Shown here: piece after piece, positions 1 through 7,552 of the stretch
Layout: every line of letters begins with the position of its first letter
Position numbering within the stretch: the stretch's first letter is position 1
DNA from: Treponema sp.
Lineage (GTDB): Bacteria > Spirochaetota > Spirochaetia > Treponematales > Treponemataceae
Assembly: GCA_024402655.1 (NCBI GenBank)
Contig: JAKSTH010000005.1
Coordinates: forward strand, 1 to 50,479
DNA length: 50,479 nt
Direction of reading: 5' to 3'
Notes under the pieces: generated by a model
Told to the model about the DNA's origin: nothing
The model's input: only the letters and a program-made list of their open reading frames with translations
The model's database searches: none
Made by a program: the position numbers and the translations under genes

Positions 1-203
1 CATAAGTCATTAAAAAGCATAATTTTACTCCTTTTGCTTGATAAGATTTATGTTTATAGAATCGTCATAGAACGGGGAGAGGAGTTGGCGTAAATAAAAG
101 GTGGAGACCTTTAGTGTTAAAAAGAATGTAAAAATGTAAAAAAAATATTTACAAATATTCATTTTTTTCGTAATTTGTGCTATATTATCTATGAGAGGTT
201 TTT
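1..203. other. Left-edge non-coding stretch
   Basis: No convincing reading frame is visible here. The stretch is AT-rich with several T and A runs, and its last 30 bases carry the promoter and ribosome binding site of the first gene. It may be the downstream end of a gene lying outside the window. Confidence 0.5.
173..198 (+). promoter_or_regulatory. Promoter -10 region and RBS of XRE gene
   Basis: ATTTGTG (173-179), one base, then TATATTAT (181-188), followed by a GAGAGG ribosome binding site (193-198) and the ATG at 204. The same block, ATTTGTG-N-TATAAT, lies before the other XRE gene at 6355-6368 with identical internal spacing. No good -35 hexamer is visible at 17 nt, so this could be a promoter that depends on a bound regulator or an extended -10. 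Confidence 0.5.
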
Positions 204-566
204 ATGGAATTCAATTCTCTTTTCGATAAACGCAATCTTGTAGCAGAAAATCTTAAGCAGGTTTTACGTGACAAAGGTTATACAAAAGTTGAATTTGCAA
301 AGAAATCTGATATTTCTCGCCCAACTTTAGACAAATTGCTGTCGAGTCAAATTGATAGTAAGACAACTTTTGACTCTCATATGAATAAAGTTCTCCAGAC
401 ATTGAATCTATCTGTTAAAGAATTAATGCTGTATCAAAGTCATAGTCAAAAGGTTAATGCTGTGTTTTCAAAAAATGAACCAGAGGATTATGAAATGTCC
501 AGCATGGCAAACAAGCAGTATGAATGTCTGATGGAAGTTTTGGATTTGTGTTCTATTTACTATTAG
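204..566 (+). CDS. XRE-family helix-turn-helix regulator
   Basis: This 120-residue protein has an N-terminal Cro/C1-type helix-turn-helix at about residues 12-70: the motif around KVEFAKKSDISRPTLDKLL is the typical recognition-helix arrangement. The C-terminal 50 residues are not recognised. It is followed 16 nt later by an ImmA/IrrE-type protease, the usual partner that cleaves or inactivates such repressors, so the two probably form a regulator-protease or toxin-antitoxin-like switch. It has its own promoter and a good RBS. Its DNA target is not known; the shared motif at 173-188 and 6355-6368 is one candidate. Family assignment is solid; the antitoxin role is inferred from the neighbour. 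Confidence 0.85.
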   Translation: MEFNSLFDKRNLVAENLKQVLRDKGYTKVEFAKKSDISRPTLDKLLSSQIDSKTTFDSHMNKVLQTLNLSVKELMLYQSHSQKVNAVFSKNEPEDYEMSSMANKQYECLMEVLDLCSIYY

Positions 567-582
567 GCAACGGGAATAGCTT

Positions 583-1368
583 ATGAGTGAAAAAATTACA
601 GCTGCAAATCTGGATACAGTAATTCAGAAAAATAAAGAGATTAATTCAGAAGTTATGCAATGCGTTAGAACTATTGAAACAAAATATAATCCAATGGGTA
701 TGAATTCGAATGCTTTGCTTTCCTTTCAGATTTTAAGGGAAGAGGGGCTCATACAGCTTCCTATTGAAAATCCTCATTGGTGCGGAGCAATCTTTGTTCG
801 TGATGAAAAAAGAATTCCTGTCATTAATACAGCACGTCCTCGTGTAAATCAGTATTTTTCAGCATGGCATGAAGTATATCATCTGTATTTTGACAAAGTT
901 TCTTTTGACCATGTTATTGATTCCGAATGTATCCTCGAGGAACGAAAGGCAGAATATTTTGCTTCTAAAATGCTGCGGGGGAATTTGTTAAGTTTTTACA
1001 ATTCTCTTGATGATGTAGATTTTATCCAGAAAATCTGTCAGTGCATGTCGGTCTTTGAAGCACCATATAAGGCAGTTTTGATCAGTTTATACGAATCAGC
1101 GTTGGATAATAATAATGAAAAACTTTGTGAAGATATTAAGAAGAATTTTGATTTTTCACAGGATAAATTGGTATCAGTTTTTCAGGAATCAGGTTTAGAC
1201 GATGCTCTTGTAAAGCCTTCTAATACAGTCAGTTTTGGAAAGCTCAACTCAATTATTTCCAGCAAGATTGAAGAAAACCCGGATTTAAATTATCACAAGG
1301 ATAATCAGGAGTATTTGAAAACAATCTTCCAGAAAATTTCAGTATTAAAGGATAACAACAATGATTAA
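583..1368 (+). CDS. ImmA/IrrE-family metalloendopeptidase
   Basis: Predicted zinc-dependent peptidase of 261 residues. The HExxH zinc motif is seen as HEVYH at residues 96-100, and a downstream ERKAEYFA segment (about 120-127) supplies the expected third ligand, probably E124. Members of this family (ImmA of ICEBs1, IrrE/PprI of Deinococcus) cleave an XRE-type repressor on a DNA-damage or element-induction signal. The XRE gene lies immediately upstream, which fits that pairing. The C-terminal 130 residues carry no recognised domain. An 8-nt overlap with the next small frame indicates translational coupling in the ancestral operon. Confidence 0.88.
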   Translation: MSEKITAANLDTVIQKNKEINSEVMQCVRTIETKYNPMGMNSNALLSFQILREEGLIQLPIENPHWCGAIFVRDEKRIPVINTARPRVNQYFSAWHEVYHLYFDKVSFDHVIDSECILEERKAEYFASKMLRGNLLSFYNSLDDVDFIQKICQCMSVFEAPYKAVLISLYESALDNNNEKLCEDIKKNFDFSQDKLVSVFQESGLDDALVKPSNTVSFGKLNSIISSKIEENPDLNYHKDNQEYLKTIFQKISVLKDNNND

Positions 1369-1435
1369 ACTTCCCGTATACACAATTTATCAGGGTGAGA
1401 AAAATATTGCCCTGCTTGATAATTCATCTGATTAG
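1361..1435 (+). pseudogene. Truncated third ORF of the XRE-ImmA operon
   Basis: A 24-codon frame starts at an ATG overlapping the end of the ImmA/IrrE gene (MIKLPVYTIYQGEKN...) and stops at 1433-1435. The coupled start and the protein-like beginning suggest the first codons of a third operon gene whose remainder has been lost. The stop falls exactly where macrodomain-like sequence begins in another frame, which points to a deletion or recombination junction at about 1424-1435. The original family cannot be named from 24 residues. Confidence 0.5.
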
Positions 1436-1865
1436 TGCAGGCGTTTATGGATATCCAAAATATGAAGCCTTAAAAATTGCAGTATCTAACATAGAGAAAT
1501 ATGCTTCAGAATTAGAAGTATATCTGGTTCTTTTTGATAAAGAAGCTTTTGAAATTGCAAAAGATGTTTTTCCTGAATATTTACCATCTTTATCAGATGA
1601 AGAAAAGAAAAGCATAGAACTTTTTGTTCGTTATTATGGATATGACAGTTTTGAAGCAGAATCAGATTGGAATGGACATAAGGTATATCATTTATGGAAC
1701 AAACGACAGGAAGGAACCTGTGTTGGATATCCTCAGTTTGCAATAGAAGTGAATGGAGAACTGAGACTGGCTACTCATGAAGAAGTTTTAGAGATTATGC
1801 AAATGAGACTGGACAGTAAATTTACTTACAGTGAAAAAGATGTAAAAGGTTGTTCAATTCAGTGA
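1395..1865 (+). pseudogene. C-terminal fragment of a macrodomain (ADP-ribose-binding) protein
   Basis: From about 1425 this frame reads LISAGVYGYPKYEALKIA and then a strand ending in VYLVLFD. That is the second half of a macrodomain, including the S-x-G-[IV]-[YF]-G loop that contacts ADP-ribose. The first half, with the substrate-binding N-terminal motifs, is missing. The only start available is a GTG at 1395 inside the preceding truncated frame. About 90 further residues after the macrodomain are of unknown type. It is probably the remnant left by the recombination that also cut the upstream ORF; a functional product is unlikely. Confidence 0.6.
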
Positions 1866-1899
1866 TAAGAAAAGAATAAATTAAATGTGGAGAAAATAA

Positions 1900-2175
1900 A
1901 TGATAAAAGCAGATTTAATTGATGCTATTGCAGCAGAAACAAAATTTTCGAAAAAAGATACAGATATTTTTATTAGAGCATTTATTGAAAATGTTTCAAA
2001 AGCCCTGGAAGAAGGAGATAATGTTCAGCTAATGGGATTTGGTACTTTTGAAGTGGGAGAACGTGCTGCAAGAGAAGGCCGCAATCCAAAGACAGGAGAA
2101 ACAGTTAAGATTCCAGCTTCAAAAACACCTAAATTTAAGGCAGGAAAGGCTCTTAAGGATAGGGTAAATAAGTAG
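1900..2175 (+). CDS. HU-family DNA-binding protein
   Basis: A complete 91-residue HU/IHF-type histone-like protein. The GFGTFEV segment, the RNPKTGE tip of the DNA-embracing arm and the IPASKTPKF segment are all present. It acts as a dimer that bends DNA and compacts the nucleoid. HU-type genes are also common in accessory regions, where they help recombination, and no housekeeping neighbour is visible here, so whether this is the chromosomal HU or an extra copy is open. A GGAG-type RBS (about 1888-1891) precedes the ATG. Confidence 0.93.
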   Translation: MIKADLIDAIAAETKFSKKDTDIFIRAFIENVSKALEEGDNVQLMGFGTFEVGERAAREGRNPKTGETVKIPASKTPKFKAGKALKDRVNK

Positions 2176-2225
2176 TTTCCTAAACTATGCTTAACCGAAA
2201 AAAATATGTAAAAAGTGAGGAAGCT

Positions 2226-3503
2226 ATGTTCAATGGTCTTTCAATTCCATATATAGGTAAAACAAATCTTTCAGTAAAAAAGTCAGCTGCAAAAACTTTG
2301 AGAGCATCTTTGAATCAGCTTACAAAGAAACAGCTGGATTTTATCTGTGAATCATACTCAGATGAAACTTTCTCAACAAAAGAAGAGCTTGTGGATTATC
2401 TCGATTCTGCAATTCTTTCTACATGTGGGCATTTCTTTTTTTATGAGAACAAGGCTGTTTATGATCTTATGCTGATGCTTTTAGCTGGAGCAGATGATAC
2501 CGGCGGAAAAGTTGATACAGAATTAAAGCTTCCAGATGATGAAAATAGCGAACATGAGATTTTTATTTATATGTTTAACAGTGGAATTGTTAAGCATTTA
2601 ATGCATCATGGGTATATATTTCATCATTTTGACGGGAAAGAAGAGTTTTATTCTATTCCTATTGAAGTTTGCAGGGAAGTCAGCAGTTATGTTGATAAAA
2701 GAGGAAAAAGTCCATTTGGAAAATGGGAAATATTCCATCAATTTGCAGACTGCATGATTTCACTTTATGGTGTTATGTCTGTTCATGATTTTGGAAAACT
2801 ATGGAGAATAAAGTATCCTGAAATAGAACTGTCAGACAATCAAATTATTGAACACATGTCTTTCAGTTCGGTAACAACAAGAGATTACAAGTGGCATGAT
2901 AAATTAAATGCTATTGCATATAAGTATTTCAAGGAATCAGATGTTAAAGGAATAATTGAAGACAGAAACAAACATTCAATTTATATACCTGATTCGGTAA
3001 AATTGAATGCGTTTTTGGATGATTATATGAACTCAGACGATGAGTATCAGTTAAATTATTTTGAAATGTATGAAGTTGAACATAATAATCCTAATTATGT
3101 TCAGATGAGGAAATTCCTGGAAAAACATCGAAAGGATGACTGGGACGAAATTCTTTACTATATGATGTTTTACATAAAAGATGGTCGTCCTGTAACCCAT
3201 GTAATTGAATACCTGAATGAAGATTTCAAATTAACAGAATCACTTAAAAAGACAGATTTAGAGCAATTTTTGAAGTTATACCAGAATCTCCATAATTCGA
3301 CTCATTTGTGGGTAAATTACGGATGGTCTCCAGATGAATTGTCATCCCAGCACTGGCAGGAAAACATTCAGAAAAATCCTTATGTAATACCATTTCCGAA
3401 AGAATTGGCAGGAATGGATTTTAAGCCGGTTCCAAAGGTTGGAAGAAATGATCCGTGTCCTTGTGGCAGTGGGAAAAAGTATAAACAGTGTCATGGAAAA
3501 TAA
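2226..3503 (+). CDS. SEC-C metal-binding motif protein of unknown function
   Basis: A 425-residue protein ending in a SEC-C zinc motif ([19 protein letters not shown]), as found at the C-terminus of SecA and in many uncharacterised proteins where it binds zinc. The preceding 400 residues are unrecognised and look soluble and mostly helical. The start was set at the ATG at 2226, which has a GTGAGGA ribosome binding site 5-10 nt upstream. An earlier in-frame ATG at 2187 would add 13 residues but has no RBS. The gene follows HU by 50 nt and may be read with it. Function is unknown. Confidence 0.75.
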   Translation: MFNGLSIPYIGKTNLSVKKSAAKTLRASLNQLTKKQLDFICESYSDETFSTKEELVDYLDSAILSTCGHFFFYENKAVYDLMLMLLAGADDTGGKVDTELKLPDDENSEHEIFIYMFNSGIVKHLMHHGYIFHHFDGKEEFYSIPIEVCREVSSYVDKRGKSPFGKWEIFHQFADCMISLYGVMSVHDFGKLWRIKYPEIELSDNQIIEHMSFSSVTTRDYKWHDKLNAIAYKYFKESDVKGIIEDRNKHSIYIPDSVKLNAFLDDYMNSDDEYQLNYFEMYEVEHNNPNYVQMRKFLEKHRKDDWDEILYYMMFYIKDGRPVTHVIEYLNEDFKLTESLKKTDLEQFLKLYQNLHNSTHLWVNYGWSPDELSSQHWQENIQKNPYVIPFPKELAGMDFKPVPKVGRNDPCPCGSGKKYKQCHGK

Positions 3504-3584
3504 AAGGTAAAATGTCATCTTTCTGGCGACCTTTTGAAAGATATTTTTCTATAATGAGATTAAACTAATAAAGAGATAGATTTG

Positions 3585-3996
3585 ATGGATAAATTCGAAT
3601 ATTTTTAATCAGTATTTTTATGAAATCTTAGATGATATGGAAGATCTGGCTAGAGACAGTTATAGTGAACCTGAAGATGAACATGAAAAGGATGTACTGG
3701 ATTTCTGCAAGAAATTAAAAGACGTAATAAATCAGATGGATCAAAATGAAGCTTTTTATTTTAGCTTTGTGAAATATATATCAGATTTAACGGTAACGGA
3801 ACGTGACATATTATTTAATTCGATAGCAGTTCCATTTTATGAGATTTGGAAAGATTTTCTGTTAAATGTTGATGAACCTCAGGAAAAACGTGTAAATGTT
3901 TTTGCTACATGTCTTGCGGCAGAGTACATTATTAGAACAATGGATGATTATTTTGGGTTTTCATATTTCAAAAATAAGGAAAAAGAAGACGACTGA
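3585..3996 (+). pseudogene. Small hypothetical gene with a frameshift near its start
   Basis: A frame open from 3637 to 3996 encodes about 119 acidic residues without a recognised domain. It lacks a ribosome binding site at that ATG, but coding sense continues upstream in frame to about 3601 (NQYFYEILDD). A separate start at 3585 reads MDKFEYF and then meets a stop. Removing one T from the five-T run at 3602-3606 would join the two into MDKFEYFNQYFYEILDD. So either the gene carries a single-base insertion, or the run slips, or the base is a sequence error. The terminator hairpin after it suggests a transcribed unit. Confidence 0.55.
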
Positions 3997-4008
3997 AAAA
4001 AACTGGTA

Positions 4009-4049
4009 TTTAACCGCAAATTGCTAAATAAATTGCGGTTAAAATTTTT
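4009..4049 (+). terminator. Rho-independent terminator (hairpin plus T run)
   Basis: TTTAACCGCAA (4009-4019) pairs with TTGCGGTTAAA (4033-4043) to make an 11-bp stem, followed by ATTTTT. It lies 13 nt after the stop of the preceding small gene. Confidence 0.7.
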
Positions 4050-4050
4050 G

Positions 4051-4444
4051 TAGAATTCAGGAAAATGACAATTTCCTGCTGGGGGCATCGTGGCGGAAAT
4101 TTTGACTGAATTTGGCCAAATTTGTCCCTAAAACTGTGTTGTTTTGGTAACAAATATAAACTGGAGCGGGTTTAACCGCAAAGTTTGCGGTTAAAATTTG
4201 TTCTGGAAAATTGCCGATTAAGTAAAAAAGTACTATATTAAATATATAGGCACAGGGAGAATAATAAATCCTGGCTAAAATGATTTTGCTTGTCATGTCT
4301 TGATGCAAGTTAAGCGTAGCAATCAGGAGCTTTTTAGTACTCTATTTATCTTATTTTCTTTTATCCTATCCATAAAATTCCAGTGTTACTCATTTTATGC
4401 CTAAGGGGTTATTGTGCCTAAATAATTCAATAAGGGATCAGATT
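4051..4444. other. Hairpin-rich intergenic region
   Basis: No believable gene lies between the small ORF and the RNase III gene. The stretch holds a 7-bp hairpin CAGGAAA/TTTCCTG (4058-4064 with 4072-4078). A second near-copy of the upstream terminator stem is TTTAACCGCAAA/TTTGCGGTTAAA (4171-4182 with 4184-4195), again followed by ATTT. Two related hairpins 160 bp apart bracket a more GC-rich segment, which could be a small transcribed RNA or the ends of a miniature element. An 83-codon frame on the minus strand spans the second hairpin and has no coding character. Confidence 0.5.
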
Positions 4445-5476
4445 ATGAACAGAGTGGATTTGGATTATGTCCAGAGTTCAATTTGTTACAGATTTGAAAA
4501 CTTGAATTTATTGATTCAAGCATTCACAAGAAAATCGTATTCTGAAGAAAATCCAGGAACTGAAAACAATGAAGTTCTTGAATTCTATGGGGACGAAATC
4601 TTAGATCTGTATGTAACAAAACTTATGTACAAAGAAACTGGGAAAGTTTCGGAAAAAGGATTTACATCTTCAAAGAGTGAAGGGGAACTTACAAAGCTTA
4701 AGTCCGCAATCGTAAATAAAAGAATGCTGGCAGCTTGTATTCAGAACTTTGGATTTGAAAAGTTTCTCATACTTGGAAACAGTGATATTCAGAATAAAGC
4801 CTTTGAGAGTCCTTCTGTAAGGGAAGATTTGTTTGAAGCCATTATTGGTGCTGTCGCTGTGGATTCAGGATGGAACAATGATAAGTTAGACGAAGTATGC
4901 AAAAATATGCTTCAAATGACTACAATCAACGGATATCTTGAAGTTTTAGTTCATGAAAAATGTACGGCTCTTAAAATTGAACAGCCAGTATATTCTCCAG
5001 CAATGTATCCAGGCTATAGCATTGATTTTGGCTTTGACTTATTCAACGCAAGACTGAATCCAGGAATGGGCTTTACAACAAAGAATCCGGAAACTGGCCT
5101 GCATGAGTATTTTGTTACAATCGGGGAAAAGAAGTTCCTCGGTTTTGGTGATGGAATATACCAGGCATTTCTGGATTGCAATGCCAAAGCTTTCAAATAT
5201 CTATGCAGGTTAGAAATTGCAAAAATGCTGGATACCATGGATTTAACAAATCCTGTAAGTGTCCTTCATGAATTGAATCAAAAGAAAGTCATCATGTTAT
5301 TGGGCTATCTTTTTGATGAATATCATGACAAGGATGGAAACCCTGTGTGGAGATGCACTGTAGCTGTTGAAGGCCTTTATGGAGATTTTGTTTCAGAAGG
5401 AATATCAAAAAAAGAGGTAAAACAGAAAGCTGCTGCTATGGTGGTTGATGTTCTTGTGAATGCAGAGGAGGAATAG
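4445..5476 (+). CDS. Accessory ribonuclease III
   Basis: RNase III-type endonuclease that should cut double-stranded RNA as a dimer with magnesium. Counting from an upstream ATG at 4397, the signature NEVLEFYGDEIL is at about 58-69 (E62, D66) and the second acidic pair is in REDLFEAIIGA (D144, E147), so all four catalytic acids are kept. A C-terminal dsRNA-binding domain with a SKKEVKQKAA segment is clear. The middle part (about 215-275) ending in a GFGDGIYQAFLDCNAKAFKYL-like stretch resembles a second one, which is unusual. The ATG at 4445 is preferred because AAGGGA lies 8 nt upstream. It is not in an rnc-era or acpP context, so I call it accessory. It sits 3 nt before a CoiA-like gene. Confidence 0.82.
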   Translation: MNRVDLDYVQSSICYRFENLNLLIQAFTRKSYSEENPGTENNEVLEFYGDEILDLYVTKLMYKETGKVSEKGFTSSKSEGELTKLKSAIVNKRMLAACIQNFGFEKFLILGNSDIQNKAFESPSVREDLFEAIIGAVAVDSGWNNDKLDEVCKNMLQMTTINGYLEVLVHEKCTALKIEQPVYSPAMYPGYSIDFGFDLFNARLNPGMGFTTKNPETGLHEYFVTIGEKKFLGFGDGIYQAFLDCNAKAFKYLCRLEIAKMLDTMDLTNPVSVLHELNQKKVIMLLGYLFDEYHDKDGNPVWRCTVAVEGLYGDFVSEGISKKEVKQKAAAMVVDVLVNAEEE

Positions 5477-5479
5477 TGT

Positions 5480-6202
5480 ATGGAAAACTCAATTCTTGCG
5501 TATGCATTTAATTCAGAAAATAAGTTGGTTCACATTGATAGTGTGAAGAATGGTTTGGAATGTGGATGTATTTGTCCAGGTTGCAAAGAGAAACTGGTAG
5601 CAAAAAATGATGGAAAAGTAAGAGAACATCATTTTGCTCATGTCAGCGGAAATGATTGTGGAATTGGGTATCAGACAATCAGACATATCTGGGGTAAAGA
5701 ATTGATTGTTGCAAATCTGCTGGTTCCAGTAGCTCTTAATGGAAAAAAAGGATTTATAAAGACTAATCAGATTGGGATGGAAATAACCTTAAGTGATTTA
5801 AATATCATTCCTGATGTTTTTGCCAGAGCCGGATTACAATTCGATTATATGGGGCTTTCATTTACAACAGACGTTCCTCTTATTGTTGAAATTTATGTTA
5901 CCCACAAAGTTGACGATGAAAAGGCTGCCATAATAAAAAAGGCTGGTATACCTGCAATTGAAATAGATTTGTCAAAATCTACTGCTATGACAAAAGAAGA
6001 ATTGGCAAAGGATCTTTCGAATCAGGAAAACTGGAACATCATAAATGATAAGGTTGGAGCTCAATATACTGCAGGTATTCAAGGCTATGTAAATAGTTTG
6101 CTGAATGCATACAGGGGAGCCATAGTTCAGCCCACATATAATAGATCCACTCCAAGAAGATCAAATTATCATCGAAGTTATCGAAAGAATCGTCGATTTT
6201 AA
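5480..6202 (+). CDS. CoiA-like competence/nuclease-type protein
   Basis: 240 residues. The N-terminus holds a cysteine cluster (C28, C30, C32, C35) followed by REHHFAH (48-54), the zinc-binding arrangement of the CoiA family. A nuclease-like core follows, with PDV at 111-113 and VEIYVTHKVD at 136-145, matching the CoiA PD-(D/E)xK-type fold although the usual lysine is not obvious. CoiA promotes recombination of incoming DNA during competence in streptococci. Stand-alone relatives also occur in mobile or defence contexts. It is translationally coupled to the RNase III gene (3-nt gap) and followed by a terminator, so the two form one transcript. The basic arginine-rich tail could bind nucleic acid. 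Confidence 0.72.
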   Translation: MENSILAYAFNSENKLVHIDSVKNGLECGCICPGCKEKLVAKNDGKVREHHFAHVSGNDCGIGYQTIRHIWGKELIVANLLVPVALNGKKGFIKTNQIGMEITLSDLNIIPDVFARAGLQFDYMGLSFTTDVPLIVEIYVTHKVDDEKAAIIKKAGIPAIEIDLSKSTAMTKEELAKDLSNQENWNIINDKVGAQYTAGIQGYVNSLLNAYRGAIVQPTYNRSTPRRSNYHRSYRKNRRF

Positions 6203-6220
6203 GGATTTATCCTTTTATGT

Positions 6221-6253
6221 GCCTGGAATTCTTACGAATTCTGGGCGTTTTTA
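6221..6253 (+). terminator. Rho-independent terminator
   Basis: GCCTGGAATTC (6221-6231) pairs with GAATTCTGGGC (6236-6246), with two G-U pairs and loop TTAC, followed by GTTTTTATTT. It ends the RNase III/CoiA unit. Confidence 0.8.
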
Positions 6254-6354
6254 TTTACAATGCCGCTCTATGACACCTAAGAACTGTATAATTTTAAGTA
6301 AAATCTCCAATAATTTTGTTTGATAAATCGTGATATTTATAACGTTTTCTCAAA

Positions 6355-6379
6355 ATTTGTGATATAATAGCATAGAGGA
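6355..6379 (+). promoter_or_regulatory. Promoter of the restriction island
   Basis: ATTTGTG (6355-6361), one base, then TATAAT (6363-6368), with RBS AGAGGA just downstream and the ATG at 6385. The block is the twin of the one at 173-188 before the other XRE gene. It is the only evident promoter for the long restriction operon. Confidence 0.6.
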
Positions 6380-6384
6380 ATTTT

Positions 6385-6609
6385 ATGACTCCAGGATATG
6401 TTGATTATGATAAATTATGGAAATTAATGAAAGCCAGAGGTATAAAAAATAAAACGGAACTTATTCCTATGGCTAATATTTCTACGAACATTTTGGCAAA
6501 ACTTAATAAAGGTGAATTCATTTCGATGGATAGTCTTCAAAAGATATGTATTGCTTTAGGTTGTGATGTTGGTGACATCTGCGTAGTTAATAATACTGAT
6601 GAAAATTAA
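6385..6609 (+). CDS. Small XRE-type controller protein
   Basis: A 74-residue single-domain Cro/C1-type helix-turn-helix protein (HTH_26-like), with recognition segment NISTNILAKLNKGEFISMD and a CIALGCDVGDI ending typical of this group. It begins the operon that carries the Mrr, HsdM, GmrSD, YhcG, HsdS and HsdR genes, 14 nt before the first nuclease. Placement and size match restriction controller (C) proteins, which set the timing of restriction against modification. It probably acts on its own promoter at 6355-6368; this is inferred. Confidence 0.82.
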   Translation: MTPGYVDYDKLWKLMKARGIKNKTELIPMANISTNILAKLNKGEFISMDSLQKICIALGCDVGDICVVNNTDEN

Positions 6610-6623
6610 AAGGTGAGTTTTAT

Positions 6624-7541
6624 ATGGCAATTCCAGATTATCAGAGTTGTATGCGTCCACTTCTAAAAAAAGTTGAAGATGGCAAAGTATATAAGTTTAA
6701 GGATCTTGTTGAAGCATTGGCACAAGATTTTCATTTAACAGATGATGAAAAAAACGAACTTATTCCTAGTGGAGTTCAATCTGTAATTAATAGTCGTGTA
6801 GGCTGGGCAAGAACATATTTAACTAAAGCTTTGTGTTTAGAGAGTCCTCAGAAAGGAATGGTAAAGATAACCGAAAGAGGAAAGAAATTCCTGTCGAGTG
6901 CTTCGGAAAAGATAACGACAAAGGATCTTCAACAATTTGAAGAATTTATAGACTTTGTTAATTCATCTAAAAAAACAAATAAAAAAGAAGTATCCGAATC
7001 TATTGCTCAACAAAATATGACTCCAGAAGAAGCTATTGATTATGGAACACAGATGTTGAATCAAGATTTGGCTTCTGATTTGCTTGCCAAGATTCTTACA
7101 AAAGATGACAAATTTTTTGAGAACCTTGTTGTACAGTTACTTGAAAAAATGGGTTATGGCGGTGATTTTGAAGATTCAAGTGATGTTGTAGGTAAAACAG
7201 GCGATGGTGGAATTGATGGCATCATTAAGGAAGATAAATTAGGTTTTGATACAATTTATGTTCAGGCAAAAAGATATACAGATGCTTCCGTAGGAAGACC
7301 TGATTTACAGAAATTTTCTGGTGCTTTAGCAGGAAAGAATGCAACAAAAGGCGTTTTCATTACAACAAGTAAGTTTGCTGATACAGCAAAAGAATATGTA
7401 AAAACACTTTATAATCAGAAGATTATTTTGATTGATGGAAAAAAACTTTGTGAACTCATGATTGAATACAATCTCGGTGTTGCTACAAATAAAACAATTG
7501 AAATTAAGAAAATCGATACAGACTTTTTCGAAGAAGAATAG
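6624..7541 (+). CDS. Mrr-like restriction endonuclease
   Basis: 305 residues in the Mrr layout. An N-terminal winged-helix domain (Mrr_N, about 1-92) with the SRVGWARTYLTKALCLE segment is joined to a C-terminal PD-(D/E)xK nuclease. Catalytic residues seen are E167 in the first helix, D198 in GDGGIDG and Q214-A-K216 in VQAKRY, the Q-x-K form usual for Mrr_cat. Mrr enzymes cut methylated DNA (type IV) or act as stress nucleases. Its position between a controller gene and hsdM (12-nt gap) means it is co-expressed with a methylase, so its preference must avoid the island's own modification. Confidence 0.85.
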   Translation: MAIPDYQSCMRPLLKKVEDGKVYKFKDLVEALAQDFHLTDDEKNELIPSGVQSVINSRVGWARTYLTKALCLESPQKGMVKITERGKKFLSSASEKITTKDLQQFEEFIDFVNSSKKTNKKEVSESIAQQNMTPEEAIDYGTQMLNQDLASDLLAKILTKDDKFFENLVVQLLEKMGYGGDFEDSSDVVGKTGDGGIDGIIKEDKLGFDTIYVQAKRYTDASVGRPDLQKFSGALAGKNATKGVFITTSKFADTAKEYVKTLYNQKIILIDGKKLCELMIEYNLGVATNKTIEIKKIDTDFFEEE

Positions 7542-7552
7542 GAAAGGGTAAA

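Noticed and set aside
4057..4308. 83-codon frame on the minus strand in the hairpin-rich gap
   Set aside because: It runs through the second hairpin, lacks an RBS and has no domain or coding-like composition.
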